Assembly: GCA_038380435.1 (NCBI GenBank) | Contig: JAWZYU010000001.1 | Span: forward strand, 19,200,001-19,264,000 | DNA length: 64,000 nt | Source of the DNA: Ryuthela nishihirai | Lineage: Eukaryota > Arthropoda > Arachnida > Araneae > Heptathelidae | Direction of reading: 5' to 3' | Part shown: positions 33,238 to 43,744 of the stretch, in pieces | Layout: each line of letters opens with the position of its first letter | How positions within the stretch are numbered: position 1 is the first letter of the stretch | Program-made: the position numbers and the translations under genes | Notes under the pieces: generated by a model | The model's database searches: none | What the model saw: the letters and a program-made list of their open reading frames with translations, nothing else | What the model was told of the DNA's origin: nothing

Positions 33238-34710
33238 TTGCACGACGTTGGATTAATTACCGATTCTGATGTCTCCCATATTATAGACAAAAACGAAATA
33301 AGAAGAGGAAAACAAAATGTTAGGGCTGAATTTTGTAGTAAATCTGACGAATTTCCACTACAAGGTCTCTGTTGGGAGGAAGGACGACACGTTAGTGGTA
33401 GATCTAGCTCTTTCGAAAAGGTTCCGTAGAGTAAAAAAGGAAGAGCATTACTCGCTAATTCAAGAACCTGGTTCAGTCTACATCGGCCATGTTACTCCAA
33501 CTTCTGGAAGTTCTGAAGATATTGTCACTACTATTATTTCTTATCTGTCCGGTCGTGGTATTTCTCTTGAAAAATTAGTTGTCATAGGATGTGATGGCAC
33601 TGCTGTTAATACAGGTTGGAAAAACGGTCTGATTCGCCGAATCGAAATACATTTGGGGAAACCGTTAGAATGGTCAGTTTGCCTTCTCCATTTCAATGAA
33701 CTGCCATTCCGGTATCTGTTTCAATACCTAGACGGTAAATCAACGGGTTCAAAATCTTTGAGAGGGCCAATCGGTGAAAAGCTAAGTGGCTGCGAAAATC
33801 ATCTAGTGATTGGCTTCAAGAGTCAAGTTCAAACGTCTAGTGATTGGCTTCAGTATTGGCTGTCAGATCCCCACAATAGACAGAAGTATACTAAGTAAGG
33901 ATCAGCAATATCTACTCGATATTTCCATGGCAATAAAGTCGGGAAACTGTAAAGAGGATTTGGCTGTACGAGATCCTGGTCCTTTGTCACACTCGAGGTG
34001 GTTGACAACAGCAAATCGAACTCTCAGATTGTACTTAAGTGAAGAAAGTCACACACCTGAACTTCAAGAAATAGTTGTATTTATTTTGAAGTCATACATG
34101 CCAATGTGGTTTAGTATTAAAACAAGTAAATACTTTACAGAGGGACCAAAACTTGTGTACCAATCAATACAATCTTCAAGGTACCTGCCTGAAGATTTAC
34201 GTAATATTGTCGACCCTGTGATCGAACGAAATGGCTTTTTCGCTCATCCAGAACATTTAATGTTAGCCATGACACAAGATAATACAAAACACATAAGAGA
34301 GCTCGGACTTCGACGAATTCTAAAGGCGAGATAGTTAGATCAAAAGAAACAACTATCAGAACGTTCATGCCGCCAAAACTCAATTTCAAGGCTCAAGACT
34401 ACTCGGAAATATTAACTGGATGGACTGTGATTTATCTTCTCCCCCATTATTAAAAGATATCAGTGACGACGAGATTAAATCACATATTCAAAGTGACTCA
34501 GTCCCTAATTGGGATATAACATTCAAGACATTCCCAGTTCACACACAGGCAGTTGAACGATGTGTGAAACTCGTGACAGAAGCCTCAGAAAAAGTTTGCG
34601 GAGCTGAGTCTAGGGATGGTTTTATCAGAACGACTCTGCTGTCAAGGTCAACCATGCCTAACTTCGTCCATAAATCACATTTCAAAGTACCTTCAGCTAA
34701 GAATGAGTGA
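33238..34710 (+). pseudogene. transposase-like protein of the long-TIR element, broken
   Basis: Frame 1 from 33238 gives HDVGLITDSDVSHIIDKNEI, with no ATG and probably missing its N-terminus. Near 33345 it shifts to frame 2, which runs through GRKDDTLVVDLALS, YIGHVTPTSGSSED, VVIGCDGTAVNTGWKNG and CLLHFNELPFRYLFQYLDGK. Near 33802 a 34 bp tandem duplication of CTAGTGATTGGCTTCA plus 18 bp shifts the frame again. The rest reads ISMAIKSGNCKED, PLSHSRWLTTANRTLRLYLS and NGFFAHPEHLMLAMTQDN. A stop at 34332 precedes a final block, FPVHTQAVERCVKLVTEASE. GCDG may carry a catalytic Asp of an RNase-H-like fold. I recall related uncharacterised proteins in arthropods and cnidarians, but the superfamily name is unknown to me. 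Confidence 0.75.
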
Positions 34711-34974
34711 AAACGGAGATGTTCAATAGTTCAACATGAGTTTCTTGGACTTAGACTCTTCATACAAAAACTTAGTTTTTTCAATAAAAACATCTGTTTA
34801 TAAATATTACTAATGGTCTAAAATAATTTGTTTTTAAACATTTAAACTTGTATTCAATAAAGAACAAATATAAAGAACATGTAAGTAGTTAGTGTTTTTT
34901 TCACCTTAAACTGTGATCTATCTTAAATTAATAAAAAAATCATATTAAAAATCATATCTTAAACTATGATTTTT

Positions 34975-35298
34975 TTTCAAAATTTCATTAATTTTGAAGG
35001 CAATGCGCGACCAGAAGATGTTGATGGATTTAAATAGTATTTAAACATTGTTTTCTGTGGTTCTAATACATAAGAATTTGAGCTATTACATTCGGGAAGA
35101 GGCTAATTTAAAAATGTTAAAAATTATCGTAAAAATGTGAATTTTTCCAAATTTCGGCAAAATTTAGAGCACATGCGCGACCGGAAGATATGAACCGATT
35201 TTATTTCTTTTTTAATCCCTTTTTAGTCTCCCCAATTTGCAACTTTTCCGCGGTATTACGACTTGAAAAAAAATTTTGAATTTTTTCGGCCCACCCTA
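34975..35298 (-). repeat. right terminal inverted repeat
   Basis: This is the reverse complement of 32894-33217 with about a dozen differences. It keeps both subterminal CGCGACC-GAAGAT motifs (one with CCAGAAG instead of CCGGAAG). Confidence 0.85.
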
Positions 35299-35306
35299 GA
35301 GTACAA

Positions 35307-37335
35307 CACAAGTGAACTAATATTAATAACAATAATGCTAAAAGTTACATGGCACGTATGAGACATATATATGTGCTTTGTTTGTTGGTAAGTTTGTATT
35401 TCTTCTACGTATTTTTATTGTCCTGTATATTTCTTGTGTATGTAACATATTGAAATCTGAATCGAATCTAATTATTCTATTTCTGCTTTCAGATAGCTAT
35501 CCGATATCGTTTCGTTTGAAATGTTGGAAAGTAGCGCCATCTATTGGGAGCTTACTTAGTTGCATATGAATTGTTAACAAATCGCTGTACACGGATTTCA
35601 TTCAGGGACTTATTAAGTTTCTTTGGGAGTTCTCCATTTGTTTTCATATGAGGAATTTAATATGATAAACTTTCAGAAACTGTATTATTTTGCTTCCAAT
35701 AGAAAAAGATACTTTTACATAATAAGAATAATATGAAAAAATTTTTGAGGATAATTATTACATATATCTCAACAGAAAGTAACATATATAAGCTATAAAT
35801 CCAGTAAACATTTACTCAAAAAAAGAGTGGAAAGAATTATTATGTAAGTTCATAACTTCTGAAAAATCATACGATCCATCGGTTAAACCAGCCAAATATA
35901 ACGACCAATATTTAATTTTTTCATAATTAGAACAAAGAATAAAGCTGTCTTTATTTTAGCAAAACGCTTCAAAAAATCTAAAAAATTGTGCACCTTGATG
36001 AATACGTGAAATAGTTGGTGTAACAGTCTTCCCGGTTGTTGAGACTTGTAAAGAAATATTTAATTTGCAAGAATTTATAATTTTACATAAGTTACCGTCA
36101 TAATACCTTCTTTAATATTCCTATCTTACATTTAACCTTCATTGCTTTTGTTTTCTCCTTTATAAAGGGTTCCCAATTGAAAGCTATGAACTTACGTTTC
36201 GTTATTAGAAGCCATTATGGAGCGAAGTCTTCGCCGTTTCATAATAATATTTTTATTACTAACCTTTTATTAATGTTATTTTTAATAAGCTACATTCAGT
36301 GCGATTTTCATCCTTTATAATTTTTTTGTCTTATATATCGATATTATTTTTCATTTTCATTATTTATTTAAAAAAAGAAATGTTTATATGAACAATAATT
36401 TTTTGGTGTACGATATCTTATATTTTTATGTTAAAAAGGAAATAATTTAATCTTCATAATATTTTAAGAATGCATCAAACATTGTTGCTTTATAAATTAG
36501 TTAATATAATTAAATAATATTTATAATAATGAATTTATTGATTACTACAATTAATCGTGACTGAAAGGCTATTTCTTGATGCCATTTTATGGCCCTTTTG
36601 AAACCATATATAGGCTTATTTTTAAAAAGACCACCTTTTTTAGCTGCACACCGGCGGGCTAATCCTTCCAGCGGCCCTGACTCCAAGCATATTAATATTT
36701 ACCTCTTATCAGTCAAATGACATGTTTTATTTCCGATTTATAAAAACAGTATAGATTGAGTGACAAAAATGTACGAAATCGATTGGGTGACAAATATATA
36801 TTCGTTATATTAGACTGTAATATGTTAAAACACAATGCTATAATAATTACAAATTACAGAAACATATTTAAAGAAATTTATGTGTGTCAGAGTTTACCTT
36901 TTAAAGAGTCGGTAGTTTTTATAACTATCATTTTAAACACGAATTTCTTCGTGAATTCTTTAATGAAATCGCAACTCTACAGCACATTTTCCGGAAAATC
37001 TTTCCCTGGCTAATGCAGATGTTATTCGATATGCATAATGTGCAAAAATTAAAATCCTATGTTATGTAAATGATAAACTAACTTCAAAGCTCAATAACAA
37101 GATGACAAATTATTTCTGTTTTTGGGCCATATAAGACGTTCAAACCTTTTACTGTTCGTGACATAAGTCAATTCATATTTGCCTTTTTTATTTTGTTATT
37201 ATTTGGTCAGAGAAAGATCCTAGAATCTCTTTGCTTCTGCAGGTATTCTCATGCATCAGTAATACTGAGGTTTCCTGCACTTCACTGAGTTTTTTCTGGA
37301 CACTCTGCCGAGCCAGCTTTCCGAAGAATGCCATA
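35307..37335. other. AT-rich stretch, no gene seen
   Basis: Very AT-rich, with only small ORFs of biased composition. I see no repeat or transposon signature that I could defend. Confidence 0.5.
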
Positions 37336-37486
37336 GGAATAGAGGGCGGTATAAGGAGGAGGGAAGGAATAGAGGGCGGTATAAGGGGGAGGGAAGGAAT
37401 AGAGGGCGGTATAAGGGGGAGGGAAGGAATAGAGGGCGGTATAAGGGGGAGGGAAGGAATAGAGGGCGGTATAAGGGGGCTCTAAG
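37336..37486 (+). repeat. 30-bp minisatellite, five units
   Basis: The unit GGAATAGAGGGCGGTATAAGG plus GGGAGGGAA repeats about five times with period 30. The first unit has AGGAGG where later ones have GGGGGAGG. Because 30 is a multiple of three, the array is open in several frames (GIEGGIRGRE repeated), which creates an artificial ORF on each strand. Confidence 0.92.
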
Positions 37487-37487
37487 C

Positions 37488-37598
37488 AGCTTCCGAACAG
37501 CTGTACAATGGTCGTGAAAGCTTTGGGTCCTTCTGATCTGTCTATTTAGCCCATTGTGTGAAAAAGAATGGTTCAAAGATAAATAAATCCAACCAAAA
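37488..37598 (+). mobile_element. SINE1 3' fragment next to the minisatellite
   Basis: A diverged SINE1 3' end follows the array directly: CCGAACAGCTGTACAATGG, CATTTAGCCCATTGTG-like text and a tail AAATAAATCCAACC. The minisatellite may have grown at the junction between this fragment and its neighbour. Confidence 0.6.
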
Positions 37599-37876
37599 GC
37601 ATTAATAAAATTTAAGAATCACATATCTACTGTGGCAAATACGGAATGCTCCTTATCAAAGAGAATGAAATTTTATTTCAACTTTTAGCACCATCTAATG
37701 GTAGAAATTTGGACTAATGGATGAGTTGGAAAATGCATATAATAATACACTACGTTGAAAAAAGTGTCCGGACACTTCTGTGTTATGTGAATGGAAAGCC
37801 ACTTTCAAAGTTCCCTAACATTGAAAATAAACATTTTACGCAAAAATTATCATCATCATCCTCAAGCAGCCATGGG

Positions 37877-40800
37877 CTACGGAGGTCCAACCAGAGAGTG
37901 CAATTTAGTTCTCCAAGCAAGTCTATCCTGAGCTACATCTACTGCATCTGGCCACTGCACCCCAATTCTAACAAGGTCCTGTTTGACATTGTCTGCCCAC
38001 CGCATCCTAGGTCTCCCTTTCTTTCTGAGGCCTTTAGGCACACTGTTCATAACCCTATTCGCCAATCTATAATTATTCATACGGGCAACATGGCCAAACC
38101 AGCGGAGTCTCTCTCTGCACAATATGATGCTTAAAGGAGGTTGCAGACTCCTTTGCCTAACCTCATCATTAGTTACAAAGTTGAACCACCTAATGCCCAA
38201 GATAATGCGTAAGCATCTAGAATCAAAAGAATCTAGTTTCCTGTTATCTTGTTTACACAGCGTCCAGGTTTCACTACCATAACTAACCCTAGAAAGAACC
38301 AAATTATTATACAGTCTAATTTTAGTCTTTAGGTGTATACGCCTATTTCTCCACACTCCCCATAGATTCTTAAAAGTCCCGGCAGCAATCCCTATTCGTC
38401 TGTTAATCTCATGCCGCACATCACCACTATCTGTTACATAGCTCCCAAGGTAATTAAACTGTGACACCTGCTCAAGACTGCAACCATTCAGATTAACTGA
38501 ATCACAGCCTGCCTGACCAATTTTCATCACTTTAGTTTTCTCTCTGTTTATAACCAAACCTACTCTACTACCAGTCTCATCAACAGCTCGAATGAAAGAG
38601 TTCATCTCATCAACATCATTTGCCAAAGGGGCTAAATCACCAGCATAATCTAAATCAGAAATTTTCGTATCTCCAGCCAATTTAAGGCCAAAATCTTTCC
38701 CTTGAAGTGAATTTGGCATAACATAATCAATAACCAAGCTAAAGAGAAAAGGAGACAAAATGCACCCTTGTCGAACACCAGAAGGAATGCTAAACCAATT
38801 GCTACAAGCCTTACCAACTCTCACACACGACTGTGTTATTATAGAGAGCTTTCATTATGCTAACTAACTTCTCAAGTATACCATATGATCTCACAATCAA
38901 CCACAAATTATGACGATCAACAGAATCGAAAGTCTTTTTGAAATCAACAAAGCTAGCAACTAAAGGTTTCTGAAACTCTAAACATTTCTCAAGAATCTGC
39001 CTAAGTGAAAATATCTGATCACACATCTCCTACCACTTCTGAATCCACATTGCTCATCACGCAATTGACTGTCAACCAGATTCTTAATTCTATTAAGCAC
39101 AATCATGGAAAGAACTTTACCTGGAACAGAGAGTAAGCTGATACCCCTATAGTTATCACAAGAACTGCGATGACCTTTTTTGAAAATAGGGATAACAATA
39201 GCTCTGGTAAAATCCTTAGGATCCATGCCTTTATCATATAAGATATTCAGAATTTCATTCATCCAAGTGGTAACTGAAACATTCCCAGCACTACGCATTT
39301 CGGTGCTAATTTCATCTACCCCTGGGGATTTATGTAGTTTAAGTTTAGAAACAGCTAAAATAACTTCAGATTGTGTTATAGGGACAACATTAAAGCCACC
39401 AATGCATCTATCATCATTGCAAACAATGGGAGTAGAACTAACTACATTGTTTAGAACATCACTGAAATGCTCAGCCCACCTAGCCATGACAGAATCCTCC
39501 CCTTCTATAACCTTACCTTGTTTATCCTTCAATCCCTGTATACCTGTCCGTTTTCTACCACACAAAACATTAACTATCTGGTACAGCTCTCTGCTGTTGT
39601 GCTGCCTAACTGCTTCCTCGGCTTTGTCAGCAAAACCATCAAGCCAAAGATTATTATCAGCAGCTAACTGATCTTTTACACGTTTATTACGTTCTCTGTA
39701 ATGCTTTCTATTAGGACTACTAGGGTATTAATTAAGGACATTCCTGCAGTTCTTTCTTTCCGAAATAAGCTCAAGTGCCTTATCACTCAGATAATTCTGT
39801 CTCTTCTGCTCCTTTTTTCCTAAAAGAGTACTGTTAGTGTCCAAAAAAGCCTGTTTAAAATGATTCCATTCTTCCTCAACTTCAGTAGTAAGCATACCAT
39901 GACTGTCATAATGACTAAGTAACCTATCATGGTAAGCTTTGGCTATAACTGGATCTTGCAGAGCTTCAGTATTAAAAGCAAATTTTTTAACCCAAGCACA
40001 ACACTTTTTAAGTTTAAGTTACAAGACACTTTTAACAAGATAATGGTCAGATCCAATTTCAGCTCCCCTATATGACCTGGTATTCCTAACAGAACTAGCC
40101 CATTTGCTGTTAATTAATATATAACCAATCATATTCTTATGCAGCCCATCGGGTGAAACCCATGTGTACTTATGCATGTCGCGGTGTTTGTAATAAATGT
40201 TAGTTATTCTGAATCCATTGAGTTTACTTACCTGTAGGAGACGTTGCCCATTGCCATTGCAGCTACCAATACCAAAAGAGCCTATTACTCCTGTCCAAAG
40301 GTCAGAGTCAGTACCAACTTTGGCATTGAAGTCACCAAGAACAAGGGTAATATCTCCTTTCTTGATTGGGGCGGGGGTGGCTCAGTCGGTAGCGCGCCAG
40401 GCTCGTAATCTGTAGTTCCCAGGTTCGAGTCCCAGCTGGGTGAGCGTTGAGATTTATCTCCGCAAAATTCCCCGCCTTGCCCACGGTCAGTAGGGGACAC
40501 CGATGGGCTTGGAAAGGCCGCCGTCAGTCTGATGGGACGTAAAGCTGTGGCCCCGTGTGCGGGAGAGCCATACCCTGTGCACGTTAAAGAACACGCTGGA
40601 TGGCCTTGACGGGAGGCTACCATCTGTCTCCCAACAGCTGTTCCAGTGGGTCCCCTCCCCCAATCTTCTCTGAGCCTTCGGGGTCCATGTGTCCTGGCCA
40701 TTTAGCCCATGGTGTGCAAAAAAGTGCCGCTCAGAGGTAAAACAACCCAACTCAAATCCTTTCTTGACAGAATTCAAAATATCCTGAACTTGTTCATAAA

Positions 40801-41245
40801 ACCTATCTTTCTCATCCTCATCGGCATCCTCAGTGGGGGCATAACAGCAGATAACATTCAGGTCTTTAACGCTTGTCTGAAATTTTGCTGTAAGAAACCT
40901 TTCATTAATGCACTCATATCGTAGAGGAGCATCACTAGCGTGTCTGCTGAGAAGCAGACCCACGCCTTTGTGATACTTATTTTCGTCCCTCCCTGAAAAG
41001 AGAAATTTAAGATTATTTTTAAGAATATGACCTTTATCTGTCCATCTGGTCTCTTGCAAGCCGAGAATATCTAAATTATAATGGTAGAATTCTTGTGTGA
41101 GGACATCAAGAGAAAAAGCTCTGTGCAGAGTCCTCACATTCCAACTACCTATGGAGAGAAAATGGTTAGTGGGATGTTTAAAGAAACTATGTTTATTGAG
41201 AGAGGGAATGCCGACAATATCAAACAGCCCACTAATCACAGGCAT
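37877..41245 (-). pseudogene. RTE endonuclease-reverse transcriptase, disrupted
   Basis: The N-terminal endonuclease (from 41245) shows IGSWNVRTL, LGLQETRW and ICCYAPTEDADE. It is split by a SINE1 at 40366-40753 and resumes with LVLGDFNAKVGTDSD and later SDHYLV, so the catalytic D, N and H of an AP-type endonuclease are all present. The RT part shows YRGISLLSVPGKVLS, EQCGFRSGRR, SFVDFKKTFDSVDR and GVRQGCILSPFLFSLVIDYV. The catalytic box reads DLDYAGDLAPLA: the second Asp of YADD is Gly. The RT frame shifts near 39000 and again near 38820. The C-terminus has WFGHVARMNNYRLANRVMNS and KKGRPRMRW, typical of RTE. This copy cannot be active. Confidence 0.9.
40355..40767 (+). mobile_element. SINE1 inserted in the RTE endonuclease, 11-bp target duplication
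   Basis: A near-consensus SINE1 (about 40366-40753) is bordered by TCCTTTCTTGA at 40355-40365 and 40757-40767. The RTE protein frame stops at the SINE and resumes beyond it, giving independent proof of insertion. The relative order is RTE first, SINE1 second. Confidence 0.95.
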
Positions 41246-42187
41246 AGGGCAAAGTCCTGTTCCCCACCATTAAAACCTGAAGCCATCTACACTGGAAGAC
41301 TACCTCCAATGTAGAATCTGACGATGCCAATAGAAGCAAAGTGTTCAGGTGCCTGAGATGACCTGAGCTAAGGATTATCCACCAGCTGATATAACATATC
41401 CTGTGAATGCATTCACTTGGGGCTGTCAATCCACTAACAAACAGAAAACACAGCGAAAGATTTTTCCTCCACAGAAGCCCACCAGTGCAGCAAAATCAGG
41501 ATCCATAATCAAGCTCAGAGCCATATATCAGTCCAGTCCAGTGGGTTTATATGGTCAGCACCAGGACCCTGTGTGGTTGACCACTCCTCAGCAGGGTAGA
41601 AAAAAAGAAAAGTAGCCATAGGATATCTAAAGCCGAGAATATCTAAATTATAATGGTAGAATTCTTGTGTGAGGACATCAAGAGAAAAAGCTCTGTGCAG
41701 AGTCCTCACATTCCAACTACCTATGGAGAGAAAATGGTTAGTGGGATGTTTAAAGAAACTATGTTTATTGAGAGAGGGAATGCCGACAATATCACAGCCC
41801 ACTAATCGAGACATGGGCAAAGACCCGTTCCCTCACTACTAAAGGCTGAAGCCACCTACACTGGAAGACTTCCTCCAATGTAAAATTTGACGATGCCAAT
41901 AGAGGCAAAGAGTTCAGGTGCCTGCGATGACCTCTGCTCAGGATTATCCACCAGCTGATAAACATATCCTGTGAATCTATTCACTTGGGGCTGTCAACCC
42001 ACAAACAAACAGAAAACACAGCGGAAGATTTTTCCTCCACAGAAGCCCACCAGTGCAGCAAAATCAGGATCCATAATCAAGCTCAGAGCCATATATCAGT
42101 CCAGTCCAGTGGGTTTATATGGTCAGCACCAGGACCCTGTGTGGTTGACCACTCCTCAGCAGGGTAGAAAAAAAGAAAAGTAGCCAT
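41063..42187 (-). repeat. tandem duplication of the RTE 5' end, unit about 560 bp
   Basis: Positions 41063-41627 and 41631-42187 are near-identical direct repeats, both containing the endonuclease N-terminus (SIGSWNVRTLHRAFSLDVLT). The 5'-most unit ends abruptly after NLDILGF, where the second begins. The non-coding leaders (CCAGTGCAGCAAAATCAGG, GTGTGGTTGACCACTCC) are also duplicated. Confidence 0.9.
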
Positions 42188-42248
42188 AGGTGTTCAGATC
42201 AGTAGGCCACACTAATCTGGCAGCCCTCCCCTTCCGTTCACTTCCACA

Positions 42249-42399
42249 AGAGAGTATCTCTTTTGAAAGGTACTAACGGTCTGCACCACGAGAAGGCGGG
42301 GTCGGACATTAGGTGCTAGGCCTGGCCGGTTCTATGCATCATGACAGGGGATTGGTGCATAGCTCAGCTTCCAGTGACTACCTAGCTACCATTTACAGA
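42249..42399 (+). repeat. dispersed repeat, empty-site paralogue of 52935-53304
   Basis: TTTTGAAAGGTACTAACGG, then CTGCACCACGAGAAGGCGGG and CCAGTGACTACCTAG, match sequence around the MITE at 52961-53177, but without the MITE. The block lies upstream (minus-strand sense) of the RTE and may be the outermost part of its leader or a separate repeat. Confidence 0.8.
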
Positions 42400-42589
42400 C
42401 CCAAAAACTATTACTGGCGATAAATTGTAGATGTCACTCAAATCTGTATAATATATTTCCCGCAATATTCGATTAATATTTAAAGAATGAATGGAAGCTG
42501 AAGCATTTATCTTCAACTTTTGACACTTGTGAAAAAATACTTGAATAGATAAAGCACAACTCTCGTAACAATTTGTTCACTATAAATAA

Positions 42590-43245
42590 AAAATAAATAA
42601 ATACCTTGAATGATTGGAAGAAGGTCGTCTGATCCGATGAATCTCATTTCCTGTTTGCACCAAGTGGACGGCCGGGTACGTGTGCGTCGTTTATTTGGGG
42701 AAGTGTTGGCACCAGGATGTAACTGTGGTATCAAAACAAGCCAGTGAAGGAAGTGTAATGTTTGGGCAATGTTCTGCTGGGAAACCCTGGGCCCAGTCAT
42801 TCATGTCCAGGAAACTATGATGTCTACCACTTACCTAAACATCATTGCAGACCAGGTACATCTTTTCATGACAACGGTATATCCTTCTAGGAGTGCCTTC
42901 TTTCAGGAGTATAATACGCCATGCCACATTGGCCGGATTATTCGAGAAAGGTTCGTGGAACATGAAAACTTCCAAGTATTGCTCTGGCCTCCAAATTCCC
43001 CAGACATCAATCCAATCGAGCATCTGTAGTTTGTGTTAGAACAGTATATCTAATCTGCAGAGGCTCAATCACATAACTTACAAGAGTTAAAGGATCTGCT
43101 GGTAACATGTTGGTACCAAATACCACAGGACACCTTCAGAAATCTTGTAGCGTCCATGCCTTCCGGGTAAGAGCTGTTTTGGCAGCACGTGGAGGACCAA
43201 CATTATATTACGCAGGTGATCATAATGTTTTGGCTCTTTGTTGTA
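42590..43245 (+). pseudogene. Tc1-like transposase C-terminal half, relic
   Basis: The + strand reads LHQVDGRVRVRRLFGEVLAP, then WAMFCWETLGPVIHVQETM, YLNIIADQVHLFMTTVYPS, FFQEYNTPCHIGRIIRERF and LLWPPNSPDINPIEHL. The second catalytic Asp, normally QDNAPCH, is altered to QEYNTPCH. The third catalytic residue block SPD-NPIEH is intact, with a stop at the W codon that should follow. WYQIPQDTFRNLVASMPSGV and ARGGPTLY close the protein. The N-terminal HTH half is missing; an AAATAAATAAATACC run precedes the break. Confidence 0.88.
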
Positions 43246-43740
43246 TAACGTTTACTGAATTGAGTCTTTCGGGCGCTCTAAGAAACTCCGAGGTGACACA
43301 ATACCAGAGATCTGTTACATCATTTGGGAGTTATTCTTCCTCAGTTATCATCCGTTCATGATTGTTTGCGGGTGTTGTATGTGAGCGATGTGCCTCGTTC
43401 TTGTGTGAACAATGCAGACTATTTTTGTTACATTTTTGGCGAAGTTATTTTTACATCTCAGAAGCGTGAAATAACGCCTGTCATAAAAAAGGCCTACTAC
43501 CTTTACTTCGGGTGTATCTTACTTGCAGAGCAGCTGGGCTCCTCATGTAGCGCTTAATAGTTGTACGTCTTTGCAGCTGGCCAAATGTCAAGAGGCAGTC
43601 GATGCCATATGCCATGCCTATGATATGGCAGGAACCATCCAACCACGTGAGTGACTGTTACTTTTGCATGACACTTCTGTTGGAAAATGGTATTACTAAA
43701 AGGAAAAGCAGATAATAAGCTACACCAAGACCTCTGCCGT
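43246..43740. other. no gene assigned; possible 5' sequence of the following relic
   Basis: Short ORFs only. The + strand near 43576-43650 reads LAKCQEAVDAICHAYDMAGT, which could belong to the N-terminal part of the relic beginning at about 43745, but I cannot confirm this. Confidence 0.3.
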
Positions 43741-43744
43741 CCAC

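Larger units (their letters stand above)
32886..35306 (+). mobile_element. complete DNA transposon with about 324-bp TIRs, superfamily not identified
   Basis: The element (32894-35298, 2405 bp) starts TAGGGTGGGCCGAAAAAA and ends with the complement TTTTTTCGGCCCACCCTA. The inverted repeats span about 324 bp (32894-33217 and 34975-35298) with only about a dozen differences by eye. Flanks GAGTAAAA (32886-32893) and GAGTACAA (35299-35306) form an 8 bp target duplication with one difference. Between the TIRs lies one transposase-like reading frame, interrupted by frameshifts. An 8 bp duplication and a TAGGG terminus resemble hAT or P-like elements, but the protein does not show the hAT dimerisation region. 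Confidence 0.85.
37848..42190 (-). mobile_element. RTE-clade LINE, near full length
   Basis: On the minus strand a 5' region, an apurinic-type endonuclease, a reverse transcriptase and a short 3' end follow in order. The 3' end is GGTTGGACCTCCGTAGCCCA then TGGCTGCTTGAGGATGATGATG. The GATGAT microsatellite tail and the endonuclease-RT layout in one frame fit the RTE clade (BovB-like RT C-terminus). A + orientation SINE1 sits within it, and its 5' end is partly duplicated in tandem. Confidence 0.88.

Noticed and set aside
37231..37576. Repeat ORFs (GIEGGIRGRE on +, LPSPLYRPLF on -)
   Set aside because: By-product of the 30 bp minisatellite at 37336-37486.
39180..39671. 163-codon + strand ORF
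   Set aside because: Antisense shadow of the RTE reverse transcriptase, which shows clear RT motifs on the minus strand.
40285..40701. Arg/Gly-rich ORFs in SINE copies (here, 4566-4991, 6394-6711, 57318-57644, 62312-62821)
   Set aside because: They are translations of SINE1 on either strand and repeat in every copy; not genes.
42590..43245. Functional Tc1 transposase
   Set aside because: The N-terminal half is missing, the second catalytic region is altered and a stop follows the NPIEHL block.
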